Shown here piece by piece: positions 32,240-43,161 of a DNA stretch of 64,000 nt. Numbering within the stretch: position 1 is the stretch's first letter; each line of letters starts with the position of its first letter. Origin of the DNA: Aradus depressus (Eukaryota > Arthropoda > Insecta > Hemiptera > Aradidae); NCBI GenBank assembly GCA_963662175.1, contig OY759222.1, forward strand, positions 15,510,222-15,574,221, in the 5' to 3' direction. The notes under the pieces are model-generated. The model did not search any database and was not told where the DNA came from. It saw nothing but the letters and a program-made list of their open reading frames with translations. The position numbers were made by a program, and so were the translations under genes.

Positions 32240-34040
32240 CAGTAAAAAAAAGAGTTTTTTAATGATTATATATAAGACAAATATTAATAGTTGTTCAGGG
32301 CAAATAAGAAAAACTATAGTTTTAACTAGTTTAGGCAGCAAGCAGTATCTCAACGCTCCCATTACAACTCAGTTTTCACCACCTCTCTACTGCCTAATAA
32401 TCATTTCAACAACGATTTGCCAAAACTCGCATCTTTAGTCTCTTCAGCATTACACAACATCTAGGTTCGAGAAATTTTCCCAATCTGCAGACCCCCTGAT
32501 GGAAGGTGAATACAATAAAGCGATAACTTCTGAACGGTGCTCCCACAAAATGATGGATATCTTGAGGGGAGACCGTCGTTAAGAGGAGAGCTATGGGCAT
32601 TACGAAGGTGGGCACCACACCTGAACTAAATGTGGTGCGGTACTTGTGTGCCCTAAGTTAAAGTCTGGTCACGATCTCACACTTTTTTAGGGCAACATCA
32701 CCACATCGTCTCTTTAACCAGGACCCGATCACTAACTTTGGCCATCCTCACATCCCAACGGAGTGATTGAAACCCCACACCTGACACCAACCAGAATCTG
32801 TTATCAGACCAAACTTGAAAATGGTACTCTTTTTTTTTTTTTTAATAACAAATCACACAAATCTTATAGGTTACGACGGTTTACCTGTCAGGTTTTAGGT
32901 TGAAGATCCAACATTTACAGAAAATATAGGAAACATAGGGATAACTAGCTGATATAGCTAAATATGCAGCTAAGGAGAGGTAACACCAAGATCAGTTACA
33001 CTCAGTATCCATTATACTTCGTCAATATCTCACAAAGAAACCTAGAAAAGCGAGAGGTAACACTGAAGAAATTCTTCCAAAGGGCTGCTGATTGAAGCCT
33101 TCTCCAGGGGTCTTTCAGGACAAGGAAACTTGAGAAGCAACCAGCCAAACAGTCTACCATGTCATGGTGGAGTGCAGGCTCTACGCCTAGTCCACACACG
33201 AATATTCGTACATGAATGTTCGCTATTTGCAATTAAATGCAAAGAATGTAGATGCAATCTTCGAGTTCGTATACGATTATTTGATTTCGTGAACACACAT
33301 CAAAGAGAAAAAAAAATCTTAGTGAGTGTAGTGAAGATGGGATCACGTTTATTTCTATTTGACAAGATATGGTCTCAGCTTTAGGCAGTCAGTTTAGCCA
33401 GCTAGTTCAGCGAGTATAATAGCAATGAAAAAATATTTCAGGTAATACTATCTTTAATTTTGCATCAAATCTTCCTGGAGTAGGGCCGTACATCTTCCTC
33501 TGTACCTTCCACACCCACGTATTAAGCAAAACTTACTCTCTCCTAATCAGGTCTCACTCGCATATATAAGACTGGTCCTCAGTCTTATAAATGGTTATTT
33601 TATATTTATATATATACCCAAATTATTACTACGTGTAAAAAACAGAGAAATCCGTGGAAAAAAACTCATACGAAGAAAAAGTAAAAATCTATGAAATCAG
33701 CAATTTGGTAGCTATGGCTGAATAGACAGTCTCACAGTGATTTTCCACAGATTTAGACTTACTATTTCCATAGGTTGTGCATTGTGCATTGTGTGCAGAC
33801 CCGGGTTTACAGACAATTGAAGTCTTCCTCGTCCAATTTTCAAATTCTTCCTACATTTCCACATCCTATTGGAATTCTGTACACAGCATTTGGTGAACTA
33901 CCCACTTATTGAACAAAACCTCTTTTAGGTTATTTCAATGGAATGGTATTATCGACTTCAATGTAATAAATTGATAGATTTTGTGTATTATTATTTATTT
34001 TGTATATTAACAGTAAGAATATACTATAGTTAGTTAGCAA
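32240..34040. other. Intron, no recognised element
   Basis: A mix of AT-rich DNA and moderately GC-balanced stretches (32.4-32.8 and 33.0-33.3 kb) that may be old repeats. I cannot assign any of it. Confidence 0.4.
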
Positions 34041-34047
34041 TTGTGGT

Positions 34048-34165
34048 TCATGCCCGTAACGACCCATCTGAAAGACGGTTTTGTTTACATACCTCCCAGA
34101 TAAAATAAACTAAGGGCCTCGGCCGGGTTTCAAACCCGCGATCGTGAGCTCAGTAAACAAGCACA
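34048..34165 (-). mobile_element. SINE-A, head-side fragment
   Basis: Minus-strand copy with the B box (GGTTTCAAACCCGCGATCGT on plus) and the AGATAAAATAAACTAAGGGC linker. Central and tail parts are deleted. Confidence 0.8.
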
Positions 34166-34189
34166 ATAAGGTGTATTTAAAGAAAAAGG

Positions 34190-34345
34190 AAAAAATTAAG
34201 GAACGATAAAACTTAAGTATTTTTTTAAATATTATCTAATATCTACTATCGGTTTCGGCATTACACCATCATCAGCTTTAGTTATAAACTAAGCTTGCTG
34301 AGTGCGAACCATTCTTATACAGTAAGGAAATGGGTAGGAATATCA
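34190..34345 (-). mobile_element. Hammerhead-like element, 34-kb type
   Basis: The minus strand reads AAAGCTGATGATGGTGTAAT then GCCGAAACCGATAG: core, GG(T)/(G)CC stem, GAA, and ACCGAT, one base from the palindrome ACCGGT seen at 3.87 kb. A diverged inverted partner lies at 35,605-35,760. Confidence 0.75.
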
Positions 34346-34612
34346 ACTTGGAAATCCGCACTGTTAGGAATCTGTTTGGTCACAAATCTTTTCTTCCCTG
34401 CGTAAAAGTAGTGGAAAAAATGAAACTAAAATTAAAGATAAAATTATTAAAATCTAACTAATTTATATGGGATATGCGTGAAATGATACATTTAACAAAA
34501 TCGTTACTGATGTATAGTAAATAAATAATAAGGATATCAATTGCAATTATAAAAAAATAAAGAAAATTACTATAACATTAATATATATAAATAAAAGTCA
34601 CTACATATTATA

Positions 34613-35195
34613 CTTTTCTTTTTTTTATATTTTATTTATAAAGCCACAACTGTTGCTAGGGTGCAACAACCAGCATCTATGATGGTACTTATTGACATGT
34701 TGGCGTGAATGGCATGTGAAAGGAAGGCCACCCAGTGGTAGGTCCTCGGGACGAAAATTTATCTTAATTATTAGGACAAGAACAGAAAAAAATAAAAATA
34801 AAAAAATAAATAAATAAAAAGGAGTTGAAAGACAATGTTGATGGATGGTATGATGGTATGATAAAAGTAAAGGAAAATGATGTAAAAAAAAATTAAGAAC
34901 GAATATCATTCAAGGTGGCGGCAGTAAGTCGCGGTTCCATCTTCTCTTCAACCTTCGTGGGAGGGGGGGGGGGGGGGGGTTGTGGTAAGTGTTGTGAAGA
35001 TAAAGTACGTATTTCTGGGTTTGTATGTGTGTAAAGTTTTCTAAAAAAAAAAGTATGTAAGTAGTTTGTATTGTGTCGGGTACTGTGTGTATCATAAGAC
35101 CGTTATGAAGTGTTCTGTTTATGTACGGGGGGCACTGTGTTATCAGTCTGAGGGTTTTTGACTGAAACGCCTGAATTCGTTTGATCAAACCATTA
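34613..35195 (-). pseudogene. Jockey-like LINE 3' end
   Basis: The minus-strand translation reads IKRIQAFQSKTLRLITQCPP, then TLHNGLMIHTVPDTIQTTYI, and HNTYHNPPPPPLPRRLKRR before a stop near 34,915. This is the C-terminus of a jockey-clade reverse transcriptase. The following 300 bp ends in an A-rich stretch (TATAAATAAAATATAAAAAA) and is probably its 3' UTR and tail. A G run at 34,962-34,979 encodes the poly-Pro segment. Confidence 0.8.
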
Positions 35196-35204
35196 TACTA
35201 AATA

Positions 35205-35555
35205 CACGGGTGAATCACTGGCAATGTACATCCACAGCACGAATTAGCTTTCGCTCTCCCTCCAAAAATATCATGAATCCTCATTGACAATTAATAGGGT
35301 TTTTGAGTTGAGCCCTGATCACCCATTGACGATTCCGCTGGAAATGAATAGCTGTCGTCCTTATGGAGTTTTGAATACACATAAAAAATTTCATGGGGAA
35401 TTATGGTTTTCACATACAATTCCAGGCTTCATATTTTTGTTGTTTTCTTCATTTTTGGAATCAGGGATCGGAAAACATAAAATGCCGATGAAAACTCAAC
35501 ATCAGATATCTCACAGATTACATAACTTCCCCTATACTTGGTACAGTTGGGGAAT
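35205..35555 (+). mobile_element. CTTCCCC-family element with internal deletion
   Basis: From GGGTGAATCACTGGCAATGT to the end hairpin ACTTCCCCTATACTTGGTAC then AGTTGGGGAA. Confidence 0.8.
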
Positions 35556-35604
35556 AGCTGAAACAGAATGCATTTATGATATTAATTCAAATTTACAGGT
35601 TTGA

Positions 35605-35760
35605 AATTCAAATCCCCTTCCTTAACTGATGTATAAGAATGGTTCGCACACAAACTGACCTAGTTTATAACTAAACCTGATGTATATATATTTTTTTTTT
35701 AGAATAGACAATATTTCAAAAATAAGTTTTTTTTACTTATATATTACAATTTTCCACAAT
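35605..35760 (+). mobile_element. Inverted partner of the 34-kb element
   Basis: TATAAGAATGGTTCGCAC and AGTTTATAACTAAACCTGATG match the complement of 34,190-34,345. The stem and CGAAA have been lost, replaced by a TA/T-rich tract. Confidence 0.7.
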
Positions 35761-35764
35761 ATGT

Positions 35765-37020
35765 CCGCCTTTCTCAACTTGGAAATTAATCAAAAGTATC
35801 TGTCTATATTCACCATTTCTTACAAATATTTTTTTTTTTAATTTTCAGTACAAAAAAAAAAAAAAGGTTATAGAAAGCAGATGAGGCGTTCTTAATGATA
35901 GGCCATTGAAAGGAAAGAATCATTGATGAAGTGGCGGGGGAGAGAGGAAGTTGTTTCAATGAAATATGCATCAGAAATGTAAAACAGAAATTGAAGATAT
36001 ATTTCAGGGAAACCAATGTCCCGAACAAATGAACCAAAAGTTATTATTGTTCACGAAAAAAGTCGCTATTTTTATCCAGTAGAGCCAAAAACATCATCTA
36101 AAAAGATATACTTTAAACAAATATTACTCGTTTGAGTAGAGGAAGAATATCCTTGATTTGAGACCAGTATTGTCCTGCTGGGCTGATGAAACGGTAAAGT
36201 AACATTCTGTCCAGTGGTGGGAGAGACTTATAGGGAGACGAGAACATAGACATTTTCCAGACTCATGAATCAAATAGTTCCACCGATGGCCAATCCGAAT
36301 CCCTCAGTAACCCCTTGTTCCCCGAGCTCTTCTCCCCATGTTTCACAGGGTGATATTGCATCAATGCAAGGCGCACTCTCCTTTAAAACTGAATGAGTGA
36401 AAAAAAACAGGAATCAATGTTTTGCTGAGTTAGGAAATACTGGAAAAGTGGGTATTTAAAGGGACTTATAGGTTAAAAAGGTGCAACACATTTCGGGTGG
36501 TAACTTGGCCAGGATCCCAGGAAACCAGCAAAGTATCAGTGACAAATTTGTCTTTGGGAGTCTCAAAATACCACTGGAACCATTTCCGACAATCAGCAAT
36601 AATTATATTTTTGATGCTATAAAATTTGCCGTCAGAGTTTAGTTGGAGGGTAACATAAATTTGCCCCCTCCTCCGCCCCCAGGCTGGCTTGTTTTTGGTT
36701 GGTGCCCCCTTTGTTTGCCCTAACATAAGTTTACCGTTGACAACAGCGCGGCTCCCCTCCTCTAAGTGGCCACCATATCTGTGGAGGATGGCTGAATGCC
36801 CAACACTTAGTGTCCTTCTACCAAAGAGATCTGATTTATCGCCTCACAGACTCATCTCTTCCTCACACCTCAAACAATATCGCCCTAGAAGAGAAATTGG
36901 AAACAGAGGAAGGTTCACTTACAACAAGTTATTCGTGAACATCACAGATCACATCGTTCCGAACCAAAAACAAACGTTCCAATTGAAACTTTTGTTATAA
37001 TAATATCTTCCTAATTAATT
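35765..37020. other. Intron, no recognised element
   Basis: Contains an 86-codon minus-strand open frame at 36,466-36,726 with ordinary-looking composition (KNIIIADCRKWFQWYFE) that I do not recognise. It may be an old transposon fragment. Confidence 0.35.
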
Positions 37021-37026
37021 CAATAG

Positions 37027-37314
37027 AGGGCGCCGGTAGCTCAGTAGTATGCGTGATTTCTTATTGAGCTCCAGATCGCGGCTTCAAAACCCGGCCGGAT
37101 GGGACGTTAAGCAATGGTCCCAACCTGTACGACATCAGGTACTCGAAAAAGTCCCCCAACCCTAGGTGAATAAATATTTAGGGAGGACAAAATATAAGAC
37201 TCTCATAGTCGAGTCGAGTTCATTTCCACCAAAGCGACGAAGGAGAGCTCTGGTAGTAGGCGACATGACCTTGTTGATAAAGTCCGATCATGAGTCACAA
37301 TAACTAACTATAGT
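37027..37314 (+). mobile_element. SINE-A, internal deletion
   Basis: Head GGGCGCCGGTAGCTCAGTAG, then a deletion joining the B-box side to GGATGGGACGTTAAGCAATG. Tail ends CATGAGTCACAATAACTAAC. Confidence 0.88.
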
Positions 37315-37398
37315 TTAGGTTATTGGAGAAGATTTTGAAATTACAAGGACATCCTTCATCCACCGTATAAATATATATGTATATGTAGGTGGTATATA

Positions 37399-37731
37399 GA
37401 GGGCGCCGGGAGCTCAGTGGTATGCGTGCTTGGTTTCTGAGCTCAAGAACGTGGGTTCGAAACCCGACCGAGGCCCTTAGTTTATTTTATCTGGGAGGTA
37501 AAATAAACTTAACCACGCCATACTTCGAATGGTACGTTAAGCGATGGTCCCGAGCCTGTACGATGTCAGGTACTCGTTAAAGACCCCTGCCCTAGATGAA
37601 TAAAAACTTAGGGTAGCCAAAATTTAGGACTCCCATAGTAGGAGTCGGGCTTATGTCCATCAAAGTGACGAAAGAGCGCTCTGGTAGTAGGCGATAAGAC
37701 CTCGTCGTTAAAGCCCGGGTATGAGACATAA
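37399..37731 (+). mobile_element. SINE-A, full length
   Basis: Intact A box, B box (GGTTCGAAACCCGACC), linker AGTTTATTTTATCTGGGAGG, central domain and tail CCCGGGTATGAGACATAA. Confidence 0.93.
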
Positions 37732-37768
37732 GTATATATATATTTTAAATCAACACATTTTATACAAA

Positions 37769-38025
37769 GAGTCAGTAGCACAGCAGAGATAGCGTGCTTG
37801 CTTACTGTGTTAAAGGTCGAGGGTTCGATCGGAGTTGTTAGATTTTTTCATCTGGCAGATAGAAAACGTTGAGGATGCTGTCCTTCGAACGGGACATTAA
37901 ATGGCGGTTCTAAACCTTTATGCAATGACAATTACTAGTTAAAGACCTCTATTCTAATTATACCCGGACATGGATCCGACTATAAAGTCGAGCTCTTGGT
38001 ATGACGATTGGTCAGTAATGCGAAC
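37769..38025 (+). mobile_element. SINE-A variant subfamily
   Basis: Shares the TTTTTTCATCTGGCAGATAG linker with the 22-kb copy. Head is AGTCAGTAGCACAGCAGAGA, B box GGGTTCGATCGG. Confidence 0.75.
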
Positions 38026-38310
38026 TTACGAGTATATAGGAGAAATAAAATAAAATACAAAAATGATATCAATGTTGTATATCTGATATAAATGTATATA
38101 TGCAATATAAAATGATTGGTGGGAGTGCCTAAGTATATTGCAATAAAGCAAGTGCATTTATCAGTGCCAGGAGCGGTGCAGTTAAGTGTCAAATGTGCAA
38201 ACATTATTTTCCCATCCATCTTCATGATATATTGCACTTCAGTGTAGAAAGCCGGGACGCGGCAACTTCATTTCTTAACCTAATATATAAATATTTAGAT
38301 ATATGTTATT

Positions 38311-38690
38311 ACTTCCCCAACTACACATGTCATATAATCGTTTAGAAAATCGATGTTTAGTTTTCATCGGAATTTCATGTTTTTCGACCCCCTGATTGCA
38401 AAAATGAAAAAAAGAATGTATGTGTGTCTGTGACTACGATAACTTCCGATAGAATGAATGTATCGACACGAAATTTTATATGTGTATCCAGAATCCTCTA
38501 AGAATTATACGTATTGATTTGAAGGGACTCAATAAAAAAATCCCAATAACTGCCGATGTAGTGAATGTATGGACACAACATTTAGTATGAGGATTTAGAA
38601 ACTACTATAAAAATCAAATATTGAGTTTTAGCCGTCGATTGGCTTTGGAGGGAGAGCGGAAACATAATTGATAATCACCCATTGGCCTCA
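38311..38690 (-). mobile_element. CTTCCCC-family element
   Basis: Minus orientation, from TTACTTCCCCAACTACACAT to CGATTGGCTTTGGAGGGAGA. The hairpin loop is diverged. Confidence 0.82.
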
Positions 38691-39301
38691 CATATAACAT
38701 CAATAAGTTGATAAGCTTCTTTTGTAGATTTTATTAATAAAAAAATAAATATTTTTCATATAAATATTCCTTTTTTTTTATATCGTCTTACTGTAACCTC
38801 ATGTAATCACGATATTCTAAAGAGGTGGGTGTGTTCATCTCACAGAACAGTTGGATAGCACGCCTCCAATCTCGCCTTGTAACACCCCAATATACGTACA
38901 CTCCTTGTCCTCACAAATAGCACCATTAAGTTGTTAAGCTTCCCTTGTCGATTCTATTATTTCTTTTTTTCCTTTTGGTTTCATTGGTTCCAACCTCACG
39001 AAGGACCTCCAATTCCCTGACTCCACCACTAAATTTGAATAATTACTTTCAGAAAACCCTTTTAAAACTCAAACAATAAAGTGAAAGTAGGGGGTTGAAG
39101 AAGAAAAAGTTAATTTTCTATCATTTAACTTTAATGGCTCCGGTTTAGCAAGGCATTAAACTTTCTTTAATTTTTTTTATTTTTATTTTTTGGGGTGGGG
39201 GTTAATTAGAAAACTAAGATGTTGTTAGGTTGTAAAAAGGGAACAAATTAATACAAGATATAATACTTTCTTCAATATATTTCGGTTACAATACTATTCG
39301 T

Positions 39302-39475
39302 AGGTTTTACTTCCCCAGCAATACGAATTTCGTATTTTCCGACCTCGTGATTACAATAATGTTCCTGTGTCTGTCTGTGAACACGATAACTACCGATAGA
39401 ATGAATGTATCGACACGAAATTTTATATGTGTATCCAGAACTCTCCAAGGGCGACAATTTCAATAGTTTGAAAAG
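39302..39475 (-). mobile_element. CTTCCCC-family, right part
   Basis: Starts TTTTACTTCCCCAGCAATAC and stops at AACTCTCCAAGGGCG. Confidence 0.78.
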
Positions 39476-39539
39476 GCTGAGTTGTACTTTCAAATATGAT
39501 AAAAATGGCGGCTAGGTAACAGAACCGGCCAATACACAA

Positions 39540-40097
39540 TAGGGTGGTCGTAAAAAGTTCGATTTTTCAAAGTCCCCATCCAAATTCTTGTGTAGTTTGA
39601 CGAAAAAAAATGGGGTTTTTGAACATTTACATATTTTTAAGTGTAGGTCTTAGTATTTTTAATATAAAAATCTAAAAATACATGGATTATGGGTTTTCGG
39701 GGTCGCTGAAAACGAATTTATATTAAAAAAATTTTTTTGACAGTCACATTTCCCAAAAAACTCGTACAAAAATTGACGAAAATGATAAAAATTTTCGAAT
39801 CGATGATTCATTTTAATTAATTATTAATTTTTTAATATGAAATTCGTTTTCAGCGACCCCGAAAACCCATAATCCATGTATTTTTAGATTTTTATACTAA
39901 AAATACTAAGACCTACACTTAAAAATATGTAAATGTTCAAAAACCCCATTTAAAACACGTGTTAAACTTTGACAGGGCCATGTTAATTCATTCAAAAAAA
40001 TCTGAAAAAATTCACAAAATTTTTTTTTGTCAAACTACACAAGAATTTGGATGGGGACTTTGAAAAATAGAACTTTTTACTTTTTACGATCACCCTA
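39540..40097. mobile_element. hAT-type MITE, long TIRs, 8-bp TSD
   Basis: Ends TAGGGTGGTCGTAAAAAGTT and the inverse ACTTTTTACGATCACCCTA. Inverted similarity extends about 180 bp inward. It is flanked by the exact 8-bp duplication ATACACAA (39,532-39,539 and 40,098-40,105). Duplication size and TAGGG-type ends point to the hAT superfamily. No transposase. Confidence 0.92.
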
Positions 40098-40660
40098 ATA
40101 CACAACAATGGGTGGCATTGGAGCTCTACCTGTTCCTAACATGGTACCATGTGCTACTACCTGTTTCTACCAATATAGCCCCGATATATGTGACCAGGGC
40201 TGCACACATGTGTACTATCCAGACAAGCCACCTTGGGCCAATCCTAATTAGACTAATTCCCACACCCGCCACCAAATAAAACAGGTGGCGCCCCTTACTA
40301 ACCATAATAAACACAACCATTAACACATCCTACCTACATAATTAATAACCAACTAACAGACAGAGGAGGGAGGTAAGGTGTGTACTGTTCTTCTGATTTA
40401 TTGCCTGTTTATTGCCACTGTTTCAGACAATGCATTGCCACAGTTTCACATATAAGACTCAAAATGCAATTATCCCACTGCAACAGAGTGCAATATAGCC
40501 TCCTAGGTCTCCTTAAAGCCCTTTTCTTGCTATCTCCTACACTTAATGTACAACAGCTATTAAACCGTACGACTTACTAGAATCTCAAAGCATGACGGCT
40601 GCTTCTTCCTTAACTTTTGAATGAATGGCCGTCCCAGATAGAACGTGCAGGGACAGAGAC

Positions 40661-40735
40661 CGCCGGTAGCAACTTAGCTTATGATCGTGGGTCCCGAACC
40701 TAAGCGCTGTCAGCTACTCGTCAAGGACCCTTACT
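40661..40735 (+). mobile_element. SINE-A, left piece of an interrupted copy
   Basis: Head remnant CGCCGGTAGC, then GTGGGTCCCGAACCTAAGCG and CAGCTACTCG. The rest of the copy resumes at 41,875. Confidence 0.8.
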
Positions 40736-40738
40736 TTA

Positions 40739-41871
40739 AAGCCTGGATTACAGGGAACAGATAGATAGATAGATAAAGATGTTTATTTAGTAAAGATAAA
40801 TACAGAAAAGTAAACCAAAAAAAAATTTAAAAACAGTACATCATTAGACAATGGTCCTTAGACCGTCTGTCGGGTTGGACATGTCCTCTCTCCTTGCTTG
40901 TTAGTGGAGTTAGTTTTTATTTTTAATTGTAAAAATAAAGTAAAGAAAATTGTCATGTTACTAACTTAAATCAAATATAATGAAATATATTTATACATAA
41001 AATAACTATAATTGTATAAAAAATAATATATTATAGAGTTTCCCTTGCTTCTAGAATCGCTAACGTTATTATAAAACAGTGTAGCGATAGTAGGGAGATG
41101 GTCCGAATACATTTCCAAACCCACTTCAAAATCTTTGACTAGAGATAGGCAACCTGAGGACACAGCGCAAATATCTATCGTTGAGTGGCCCATTTTACCC
41201 AAAAATGTTAGTTCTCCATCTACATCGCTCGGGGTCCTCCCGTTTAAAATTACCAGGTCATGATCCTCGAGTAGTTCCAGAAGCTCTGTCCTTACAGGGA
41301 ACAGTAAACTCGCTACTAGCCAGTTTTTGAAAAAGCCGAGATAGTTAGCGAGTAGCTAGTAAAAAAGATTTTGCAATAACACGCAACTAGTGAAGAAGCT
41401 GGGCAGTGAGAAGGATTCAATCCCAAATTTCATTTTTCAGTGTTTCTACTACTTTTGTATCCCTTTTTATCGAGGCAGCCGCATCTAATGATTTTCGTCT
41501 GTCTATCCATTTTTTCACCCATTCTCTTTTTAACTTCTCTTTTAATAAACAATTCACAAGCACCACTCCAGCACCAACTACTTCGTCTAATTCGACCGAC
41601 ATTTTTCAACTGAAAATCCTATGTCACAAACACTCTCTTCCTTTTCGCACAACTTTTATCTGATTACACGGAACGAGTTTACTTTCCAGCCAACAAACTC
41701 GCCAGCCAGTAGCTTGTAAAGTCGACGGGTGTTCAACATTGCTCGCTCAGCTTTTAACGAGTGAATTAACGAGCTAGTTTACTAGCCACGCCAATTACAC
41801 TTAGCTTTTTTACTAGCAGCTAGTGAATTAACGGGCTAGTAGCCAGTAAACTATCCCTGTGTAATCCAGAC
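40739..41871. mobile_element. Harbinger-type DNA element inside a SINE
   Basis: Ends AAGCCTGGATTACAGGGA and, inverted, GTCTGGATTACACAGGGATA. It is flanked by TTA (40,736-40,738 and 41,872-41,874). A TTA duplication suggests PIF/Harbinger. Inside, repeats of a GTAAACT...GCTAGTAG module fill both ends. It is itself split by a LINE at 40,761-41,291. Residual 85-codon frames at 41.4-41.66 kb are unassigned. Confidence 0.75.
40761..41291 (-). mobile_element. 5'-truncated LINE, endonuclease fragment, 13-bp TSD
   Basis: Flanked by the exact duplication TTACAGGGAACAG (40,748-40,760 and 41,292-41,304). The minus strand encodes GRTPSDVDGELTFLGKMGHS and TIDICAVS, then DFEVGLEMYSDHLPT, the GR.S..D.TF and SDH blocks of the LINE endonuclease. 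Translation then degrades into an AT-rich tail ending in a GATA-type microsatellite, typical of LINE 3' ends. Since endonuclease joins the tail directly, the reverse transcriptase is deleted. Confidence 0.88.
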
Positions 41872-41874
41872 TTA

Positions 41875-41996
41875 GGTAATAAACCTGGGTAAGCAAAATT
41901 TAGGTAGAATCGGGCCAATGTTTACCAGAGCATTGATAAAGCGCTCTGGTAGTAGGCGATATGACCTTGTAGTTAAAGTGAGTCACTATAACTAAC
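41875..41996 (+). mobile_element. SINE-A, right piece of an interrupted copy
   Basis: Continues the SINE from 40,735: GGTAATAAACCTGGGTAAGC, GCGCTCTGGTAGTAGGCGAT, to GAGTCACTATAACTAAC. Confidence 0.85.
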
Positions 41997-42591
41997 ATGG
42001 TGAGAAAGAATGGTATAATAAGGTTATATATTGTATGTTCAATCCTTCTCCCATGGAGGCTACGGCATAATTAGTAAAGAAATAGTTTAATTGATAAATA
42101 AAATCTGATAGGACTTTAACAATAAATAGTACTTATTATTACCATGAGAGAGAGCAGCGCCTCATTGGCCCATTGTCCTCAAGTCGTGGTCGCTCTACTT
42201 TGGGTGTCCGAAAAGTAACCTACCCAGGTTGCATCGCACAGGCTCGTTTAACGTCCTATTCGAAGGTTGGCGTGCTCAAGGTCTTGTTATCGCCTAGATA
42301 AATTTTTTTTTTAAATTTCCTACTAATACGAATTTTTAAAAATCTGAAAAATTCTTTGCAATCATGAGTTCGAATTTTTGGGACCAATTGTAATTTCTTT
42401 CTTCAAAATATACTAGTTCAAGATTAGAACAGAGATACCCACTGAATAATAAAATGAAAAATGGCAGTGCAACGGCATTTCATGAAATATTGTCTAAAAA
42501 TAGATAAGGGCGGGACCCGCTCATTTGTGCCCTATTTATAGTTCAACCTCAATTATATTGTGTAGATGACAATAAAAATATAAGTTTCTAC

Positions 42592-42683
42592 CTCGTTTGT
42601 GTTCCATCGGTGCCTCTGTGTCGGGAAGTGTTCCGCCTTGGGCAGACTCTCCAAGTTCTCTGGTAGCTTTATAGGTTCCCCGT
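42592..42683 (-). CDS. Camta: Camta exon, start of CG-1 domain
   Basis: Thirty complete codons plus two bases of a split codon. The translation runs from GEPIKLPENLESLP to the family signature HRWNTNE, which opens the CG-1 DNA-binding domain in animal CAMTAs. The acceptor is CACAG at 42,684 and the donor GTAGAA ends at 42,591. The exon ends in phase 0 and joins the EIAAIL exon at 31.2 kb across an intron of about 11.4 kb. A young SINE begins 94 bp upstream of the acceptor. Confidence 0.95.
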
Positions 42684-42776
42684 CTGTGAACAAGGTAAGG
42701 AAAATTAGTGGGAAATATCAACTCATATTCATTTTCAGGGGACTTTAATTAAAGGGTACTTGAAATCTACCCCTGA

Positions 42777-43124
42777 GAGGGCGCCGGTAGCTCAGTGGTA
42801 TGCGTGCTTGACTTCTGAGCTCAAGGTCGTGGGTTCGTAGCCCGACCGAGGCCCTTAGTTTATTTTATCTGGGAGGTTAAATAAACTTAAGCACGCCGTC
42901 CTTCGGATGGGACGTTAAGCGATGGTCCCGAGCCTGTACGATGTCAGGTACTCGTTAAAGACCCCTACCCTAGATGAATAAAAATTTAGGGTAGGCAAAA
43001 TTTAGGACTCCCACAGTAGAGTCGGGCTCATGTCCACCAGAGTGACGAAAGAGCGCTCTGGTAGTAGGCGATATGACCTCGTAGTTAAAGCCCGGGCATG
43101 AGTCATAAAACCTAACCTAAACCT
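42777..43124 (+). mobile_element. SINE-A reference copy, young
   Basis: Complete 348-bp copy with the exact 14-bp duplication AAATCTACCCCTGA (42,763-42,776 and 43,125-43,138). In order: GGGCGCCGGTAGCTCAGTGG (A box), GGGTTCGTAGCCC (B box), linker, CGTCCTTCGGATGGGACGTT domain, a body ending GCCCGGGCATGAGTCATA, and tail AAAACCTAACCTAAACCT. It lies 94 bp upstream of the Camta exon that opens CG-1, antisense to the gene. Confidence 0.97.
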
Positions 43125-43161
43125 AAATCTACCCCTGAAACTTGAAAACTATTAAAGTATA

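Larger units (their letters stand above)
433..42683 (-). other. Camta: Camta gene span (partial, 16 exons in window)
   Basis: This is the extent of a minus-strand gene whose exons together encode a calmodulin-binding transcription activator. CAMTA proteins act in the nucleus: the CG-1 domain binds CGCG-type DNA, a TIG/IPT domain and ankyrin repeats mediate contacts, and C-terminal IQ motifs bind calmodulin, linking calcium signals to transcription. I assembled 16 exons totalling 2,144 nt. Every junction has an AG acceptor and a GT donor except one GC donor, and reading phase is preserved across all 15 introns, which argues strongly for a functional gene. Domain order matches the family. The IQ motifs, stop codon and 3' UTR are not in the window and should lie left of position 1. 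The true start codon is unresolved. Identification rests on motif recognition, not on a database search. Confidence 0.95.

Noticed and set aside
36466..36726. 86-codon minus-strand open frame as a gene
   Set aside because: No recognised domain, no splice context compatible with Camta, and no clear start context; left as unassigned.
42777..42850. Stand-alone tRNA genes at SINE heads (A and B boxes present)
   Set aside because: The same head recurs in about 30 copies followed by the same non-tRNA body, and the cloverleaf is imperfect, so these are SINEs.
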